Notes under the pieces: generated by a model
Seen by the model: only the letters and a program-made list of their open reading frames with translations
Database searches by the model: none
Told to the model about the DNA's origin: nothing
In this document: positions 8,541-10,921 of the stretch, piece after piece
Layout: each line of letters opens with the position of its first letter
How positions within the stretch are numbered: the first letter of the stretch is position 1
Assembly (NCBI GenBank): GCA_900768735.1
Contig: CAAGDZ010000234.1
Coordinates: 1 to 10,921 of the forward strand
From: Oscillospiraceae bacterium
GTDB lineage: Bacteria > Bacillota > Clostridia > Oscillospirales > Ruminococcaceae
Reading direction: 5' to 3'
DNA: 10,921 bases
Position numbers and translations under genes: made by a program

Positions 8541-8804
8541 GTCGAGCAGTATGAAAAGCAGAGCCGCCGCGCCCGCCCCGAAAAGCGCCGCCGCAATACT
8601 GATAATTACGGTTTTCACGTTTTTGCGCGGGCGCGGATTTTGCTTTTCACAGCCGCTTATGACCTCGTCAAGATAGCTCTGCGCTTTTTCCTGCAGTCTG
8701 CTGTTGTATGCCATTTCGGGTCGGATATAGAATACCGCCTTTTCAAAATAGTCGTTTTTGGTGTTGTTTATTTCAAGGATAAGCTTGTTTACCGCCTTTA
8801 CCAT
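8538..8804 (-). CDS. Small single-span membrane protein, 88 aa, first gene of the glucan synthase operon
   Basis: The start is an ATG at 8804-8802 with AAAGGA 9 nt upstream on the minus strand. The product has 88 residues and I do not recognise a family. The first 55 or so residues are soluble and probably helical (RLQEKAQSYLDEVISGCEK). A basic hinge follows (NPRPRKNVK), then one C-terminal span at about 65-87 rich in small residues (AAALFGAGAAALLFILL), which suits helix-helix packing. The positive charges before the span predict a cytoplasmic N-terminal part and a C-terminus ending at the outer face, like a tail-anchored protein. Its stop codon lies within the ribosome binding site of the glucan synthase, 11 nt before that gene's start, so the two are co-transcribed and probably translationally coupled. 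A role as a subunit or assembly factor of the glucan synthase is an inference from this arrangement only. Confidence 0.8.
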   Translation of the reverse strand: MVKAVNKLILEINNTKNDYFEKAVFYIRPEMAYNSRLQEKAQSYLDEVISGCEKQNPRPRKNVKTVIISIAAALFGAGAAALLFILLD

Positions 8805-8873
8805 ATAAACAGGTCCTTTCTTTCGGATTTTAACCGCCGTTTTACAAAATGTATTATTGGATATAAATGTAAG

Positions 8874-8901
8874 ATTATACCCCGCGGATAACTGTTTTGA
8901 A
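8874..8901 (-). promoter_or_regulatory. Candidate promoter for the two-gene glucan synthase operon
   Basis: On the minus strand, TATAAT (8879-8874) is preceded after 16 nt by TTCAAA (8901-8896), a 4-of-6 match to the -35 consensus. Transcription would start near 8867, about 62 nt before the ATG. The -10 is perfect but the -35 is weak. Confidence 0.45.
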
Positions 8902-8910
8902 CTAAAATCG

Positions 8911-8996
8911 GTTGAAAACCCGCAGTTTTTCCACCGAAATTTTGAGTTTTGCCCGGATTTCGGTTGAAAACTCCGTGGAAAATGTTAAAACTTCCG
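8911..8996 (+). repeat. Degenerate 86-nt direct repeat, copy A
   Basis: This stretch aligns without gaps to 9230-9315 at an offset of 319 bp, with 62 of 86 positions identical by hand count. The best-conserved part is TTGAAAACTCCGTGGAA (8964-8980), followed by ATGTTAA. It lies immediately upstream of the candidate promoter of the minus-strand operon and partly resembles DnaA boxes (TTTTCCACC at 8927-8935; TTTTCCACG on the minus strand at 8982-8974). Confidence 0.65.
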
Positions 8997-9203
8997 ATAA
9001 AAAGGCAAACGATATTTTTTTATCGAGAGGTTGAAAGAAAATAGCATAACTCTGCTTTAAATGTAAATTTATTACATTATAATACAATTTTTATGAAAAA
9101 TCGGATTGTAAAGAAAAAATAAAATTTCAGTCTGTATAATTTAAAACCGGTCGGTAAATTCATATTTTGTTTACAATCGGTATAAAATCGTAAATCAACC
9201 GCT

Positions 9204-9227
9204 TTTCAACCGTTTTTGCGGTTGAAA
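9204..9227. repeat. Hairpin-forming inverted repeat
   Basis: TTTCAACCG (9204-9212) and CGGTTGAAA (9219-9227) form a perfect 9-bp stem with a 6-nt loop. Both arms are copies of the intergenic GTTGAAA motif in opposite orientations. No T-run follows directly on the plus strand, so a terminator role is unlikely. Confidence 0.6.
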
Positions 9228-9229
9228 GT

Positions 9230-9315
9230 GTTGAAAACTCTGCGTTTTTCCCCAAAAACGGTTAAAACAACCCGATTTTCCGTTGAAAACTCCGTGGAAT
9301 ATGTTAATAAATCCG
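9230..9315 (+). repeat. Degenerate 86-nt direct repeat, copy B
   Basis: This is the partner of 8911-8996. The strongest match is TTGAAAACTCCGTGGAA (9283-9299), identical to copy A. It ends about 85 bp before the -35 of the DAHP synthase promoter. It contains TTTTCAACA on the minus strand (9237-9229), a 7-of-9 match to the DnaA-box consensus. Confidence 0.65.
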
Positions 9316-9400
9316 CTTAAACAAGCCTTTTTCGGACGGTTAAAAAATTTTCTCACTGCGGTCAAAAGTTTGGGGTGGCAAAATTTTCACCGAAAAATTC

Positions 9401-9429
9401 TTGACAAACCGTAAAAAATGTGCTATAAT
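9401..9429 (+). promoter_or_regulatory. Perfect consensus sigma-A promoter of the DAHP synthase gene
   Basis: TTGACA (9401-9406) and TATAAT (9424-9429) both match consensus at 6 of 6 positions and are separated by exactly 17 bp. A TG at 9421-9422 adds an extended -10. Transcription should start near 9436. Initiation appears strong and unregulated, which suits control by the attenuator that follows. Confidence 0.93.
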
Positions 9430-9435
9430 CCGCCT

Positions 9436-9693
9436 TGAAAACAGCAATATGCTAAAGGCTGTGACGGGACAAATAACTCTGCAAGGCTTTTCAGAGAGTC
9501 ATTGGTTGGTGCAAAATGACAGGCGGCAGAAGCGAAGCTACACCCCCGAGCCTGCGGAAAAACCGCACGTCTGCCGCGTTAAGGCTTTTGAGGTCTGTAT
9601 GAAATGGGATAAACATACGGATAAACTGAGGTGGTACCGCGATAATTCGCCCTCTTTGCGCTATTTACAGTGCAAGGAGGCTTTTTTATTTTT
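9436..9693 (+). ncRNA. T-box riboswitch, predicted tRNA-Tyr sensor, controlling DAHP synthase
   Basis: The leader carries the T-box core AGGTGGTACCGCG (9629-9641). Stem I closes by AGGCT (9456-9460) with AGCCT (9549-9553). Above this are GA steps on both strands (9462-9464, 9548-9549) consistent with the kink-turn, AGAGAG (9493-9498), and a distal helix GTCAT/ATGAC (9498-9502, 9516-9520) closing the conserved GGTTGGTG loop. The predicted specifier is TAC (9539-9541, Tyr), followed by the usual A and then CCCCC, the lower strand of stem I. Further hairpins are TGCGG/CCGCA (9553-9567) and GTATG/CATAC (9597-9618, stem III). The UGGU of the antiterminator bulge would pair with ACCA, fitting the A discriminator of tRNA-Tyr. 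Uncharged tRNA should stabilise the antiterminator and allow read-through into the gene. The class is firm; the codon is a strong inference. Confidence 0.92.
9649..9693 (+). terminator. T-box attenuator terminator
   Basis: The left arm 9649-9661 (GCCCTCTTTGCGC) pairs with 9670-9681 (GTGCAAGGAGGC), 11 bp including two G-T pairs plus one bulge, with an 8-nt loop. A T-run (TTTTTTATTTTT, 9682-9693) follows. The left arm shares CCTC (9651-9654) with the antiterminator, which pairs it with GAGG (9628-9631), so the two structures exclude each other. The AAGGAGG inside the right arm lies too far from the gene start to act as its ribosome binding site. Confidence 0.88.
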
Positions 9694-9721
9694 AGTATTG
9701 TCACGAAAGGAAGTATCAGAT

Positions 9722-10750
9722 ATGGGCATGAATTTTGCGCGAAAGCTCCCCGTACCCGAGGAGATAAAGGAGCAATACCCCGCAACCGAAAAGATAAAGG
9801 AAATAAAGGCACGCCGCGATAAGGAAATCGCCGACGTGTTCACAGGAAAATCCGACAAGCTTTTGCTTATTATAGGTCCCTGCTCCGCCGACAAGGAGGA
9901 GCCTGTGCTTGACTATATATCAAGACTTGTACCCGTACAGGAGCAGGTAAAGGACAAGCTGATAATAATCCCCCGCATATACACAAACAAGCCCCGCACC
10001 ACCGGCGAGGGCTACAAGGGTATGATACACCAGCCCGACCCGACAAAGCACGAGGATATGCTTGAGGGACTTATTAAGGTAAGACAGCTCCACCTGCACG
10101 CCATCGAGCAGACCGGCTTTACCTGCGCAGACGAGATGCTCTACCCCGAAAACGACCGCTATTTATCGGATTTGCTGTCGTATGTTGCAGTCGGCGCGCG
10201 CTCGGTAGAGGATCAACAGCACAGACTTACCGCAAGCGGACTTGATATACCCGTCGGCATGAAAAACCCGACCAGCGGCACGCTCTCGGTTATGTTAAAC
10301 TCAATACGCGCCGCACAGGCAAGCCACACGTTTATCTACCGCGGCTGGGAGGTCACCACAAGCGGAAATCCGCTCGCACACGCCATCCTGCGCGGCTCGG
10401 TAAACAAGCACGGACAGACCCTGCCGAATTATCACTACGAGGATTTAAGCCTGCTGTACGAACTTTACTGCAAGGAGAATCTTGAGAATATGTCGGTAAT
10501 CGTCGATACAAATCACTCAAATTCCGGCAAAAAGTATCTCGAGCAGGTGCGTATAGCAAACGAAATCCTGCACAGCCGCCGCCACAGCAATGATATAAAG
10601 AACTTTGTCAAAGGGCTCATGATTGAAAGCTATATCGAGGACGGAAACCAGAGTGTTGACGGCACGGTTTACGGCAAGTCCATCACCGACCCCTGCCTCG
10701 GCTGGGAAAAGACCGAACAACTCATCTACGGCATAGCCAATCAACTCTAG
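9722..10750 (+). CDS. aroG: Class I 3-deoxy-7-phosphoheptulonate (DAHP) synthase
   Basis: This enzyme condenses phosphoenolpyruvate and erythrose 4-phosphate to DAHP, the first committed step of the shikimate pathway, in the cytoplasm. The ATG at 9722 is chosen because AAAGGAAG (9706-9713) lies about 10 nt upstream; the ATG at 9728 is too far. The 342-residue product is close to the 350 of Escherichia coli AroG. All four metal-ligand positions of the AroG class are present: C54 in GPCSAD, H265 in DTNHSNS, E302 in MIES and D323 in TDPC. Other family motifs are KPRTTGEGYKG, GARSVEDQQHR and YGKSITDP. The frame is open back to 9401, but that part is promoter and T-box leader, not protein. Which of AroF, AroG or AroH it matches in feedback sensitivity cannot be decided here, so the symbol is approximate. 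The Tyr-type T-box suggests it answers tyrosine shortage. No partner gene follows in the window. Confidence 0.95.
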   Translation: MGMNFARKLPVPEEIKEQYPATEKIKEIKARRDKEIADVFTGKSDKLLLIIGPCSADKEEPVLDYISRLVPVQEQVKDKLIIIPRIYTNKPRTTGEGYKGMIHQPDPTKHEDMLEGLIKVRQLHLHAIEQTGFTCADEMLYPENDRYLSDLLSYVAVGARSVEDQQHRLTASGLDIPVGMKNPTSGTLSVMLNSIRAAQASHTFIYRGWEVTTSGNPLAHAILRGSVNKHGQTLPNYHYEDLSLLYELYCKENLENMSVIVDTNHSNSGKKYLEQVRIANEILHSRRHSNDIKNFVKGLMIESYIEDGNQSVDGTVYGKSITDPCLGWEKTEQLIYGIANQL

Positions 10751-10763
10751 TGGCTTGCAGCCA
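10751..10763 (+). repeat. Short hairpin directly after the DAHP synthase stop codon
   Basis: TGGCT (10751-10755) pairs with AGCCA (10759-10763) around a 3-nt loop. No T-run follows, so it is a poor intrinsic terminator on its own; a convincing terminator for the gene is not visible before the window ends. Confidence 0.4.
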
Positions 10764-10767
10764 CAGG

Positions 10768-10813
10768 CAGTTCCGACCTTTTGAAATGTTTGATATTTTT
10801 TGCAGTCAGCGAA
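10768..10813 (+). repeat. Intergenic repeat, copy 1 of a 108-bp-period array
   Basis: This 46-nt stretch begins CAGTTCCGACCTTTTG and ends CAGTCAGCGAA. It matches 10876-10921 at 40 of 46 positions by hand count. Its CCGACC (10773-10778) and CTTTTGA (10778-10784) have inverted partners GGTCGG (10816-10821) and TCAAAAG (10824-10830), so the unit can fold. Confidence 0.75.
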
Positions 10814-10875
10814 ACGGTCGGGGTCAAAAGTTTGATTAGATTTTAGATTTTCGCTTTGCGGCGAGCCGCCGCCCC

Positions 10876-10921
10876 CAGTTCCGACCTTTTGCCATGTTTG
10901 ATATTATCAACAGTCAGCGAA
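10876..10921 (+). repeat. Intergenic repeat, copy 2, cut by the window edge
   Basis: This is the second copy, offset by 108 bp from the first and running to the last base. Just before it, GCGG (10858-10861) and CCGC (10866-10869) form a small stem with a 4-nt loop. The array probably continues beyond the window. Confidence 0.75.

Larger units (their letters stand above)
8805..9400. other. Divergent AT-rich intergenic region with GTTGAAAAC-like repeats, no gene seen
   Basis: About 600 bases lie between the minus-strand operon and the plus-strand DAHP synthase promoter. I see no credible coding sequence. The core is extremely AT-rich (9 G+C in 9061-9120, 17 in 9121-9180). Flanking it on both sides are many copies of a (C)GGTTGAAAAC-like motif: 8909-8919, 8961-8971, 9219-9228, 9230-9238, 9281-9290, variants at 9259-9268 and 9337-9346, and inverted copies at 9203-9212. 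A 9-bp inverted repeat, GATTGTAAA (9104-9112) and TTTACAATC (9170-9178), brackets part of the core. The region holds the operon promoter at its left end and the DAHP synthase promoter at its right end. The function of the repeats is unknown. Confidence 0.7.

Noticed and set aside
8433..8891. Plus-strand open frame of 152 codons over the operon start
   Set aside because: It runs antisense to the 88-aa gene, the start of the synthase and their promoter, with no family resemblance.
8902..9087. Minus-strand open frame of 61 codons in the divergent intergenic region
   Set aside because: It is built largely from the degenerate repeat (for example FSTEFSTE), is very AT-rich in its start region and has no convincing ribosome binding site.
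9078..9140. TATAAT sequences at 9078-9083 and 9135-9140 as extra promoters
   Set aside because: Neither has an acceptable -35 at 16-18 bp, and such hexamers are expected by chance in so AT-rich a stretch.
8805..9400. Chromosomal replication origin
   Set aside because: No exact DnaA box is present and dnaA, dnaN, rpmH or similar genes are not adjacent; kept only as one hypothesis for the repeat cluster.
9401..9721. In-frame N-terminal extension of the DAHP synthase (open frame from a TTG at 9401, 449 codons in all)
   Set aside because: The TTG is the -35 hexamer of the promoter and the rest is the T-box leader with its terminator. The ATG at 9722 has its own ribosome binding site and gives the normal family length.

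Overview
The window looks like chromosomal DNA from a low-to-mid-GC Gram-positive anaerobe (Bacillota, class Clostridia, plausibly the Ruminococcaceae/Oscillospiraceae). This rests on strong AGGAGG-type ribosome binding sites, a consensus sigma-A promoter, a T-box riboswitch, a PucR-family regulator, TTG start usage and the codon style. The genus is an inference and cannot be fixed from the sequence alone.

Layout, left to right. (1) 1-947, plus strand: the 3' part of a PucR-family transcriptional regulator that begins before the window. (2) 948-1508, plus strand: a short promoter region with two phased direct repeats, then a small soluble protein of unknown function. (3) 1541-1585: a strong hairpin between convergent genes that can serve as a terminator in both directions. 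(4) 1606-8804, minus strand: a two-gene operon of an 88-residue single-span membrane protein and a 2306-residue cyclic beta-1,2-glucan synthase (Cgs/NdvB type: GT84 glycosyltransferase, glucoamylase-like cyclization domain, GH94 phosphorylase domain). The first gene's stop codon lies inside the second gene's ribosome binding site. (5) 8805-9400: a 600-base AT-rich divergent intergenic region with an 86-nt degenerate direct repeat and many copies of a GTTGAAAAC-like motif. (6) 9401-10750, plus strand: a perfect consensus promoter, a T-box riboswitch with a predicted Tyr (TAC) specifier and its terminator, then a class I DAHP synthase (first step of aromatic amino acid synthesis). (7) 10751-10921: a tandem intergenic repeat with 108-bp period that runs off the window.

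How the genes work together. The DAHP synthase unit is a self-contained regulatory module: strong constitutive initiation, then attenuation by uncharged tRNA (most likely tRNA-Tyr), so enzyme is made when tyrosine is short. The minus-strand operon would make a cyclic beta-1,2-glucan at the cytoplasmic membrane; the small membrane protein is an uncharacterised candidate partner. The PucR-family regulator may control the adjacent small gene through the phased repeats. I see no mobile element, tRNA, rRNA or CRISPR array. The least explained parts are the small membrane protein, the small gene beside the PucR regulator, and the repeat-rich divergent intergenic region.
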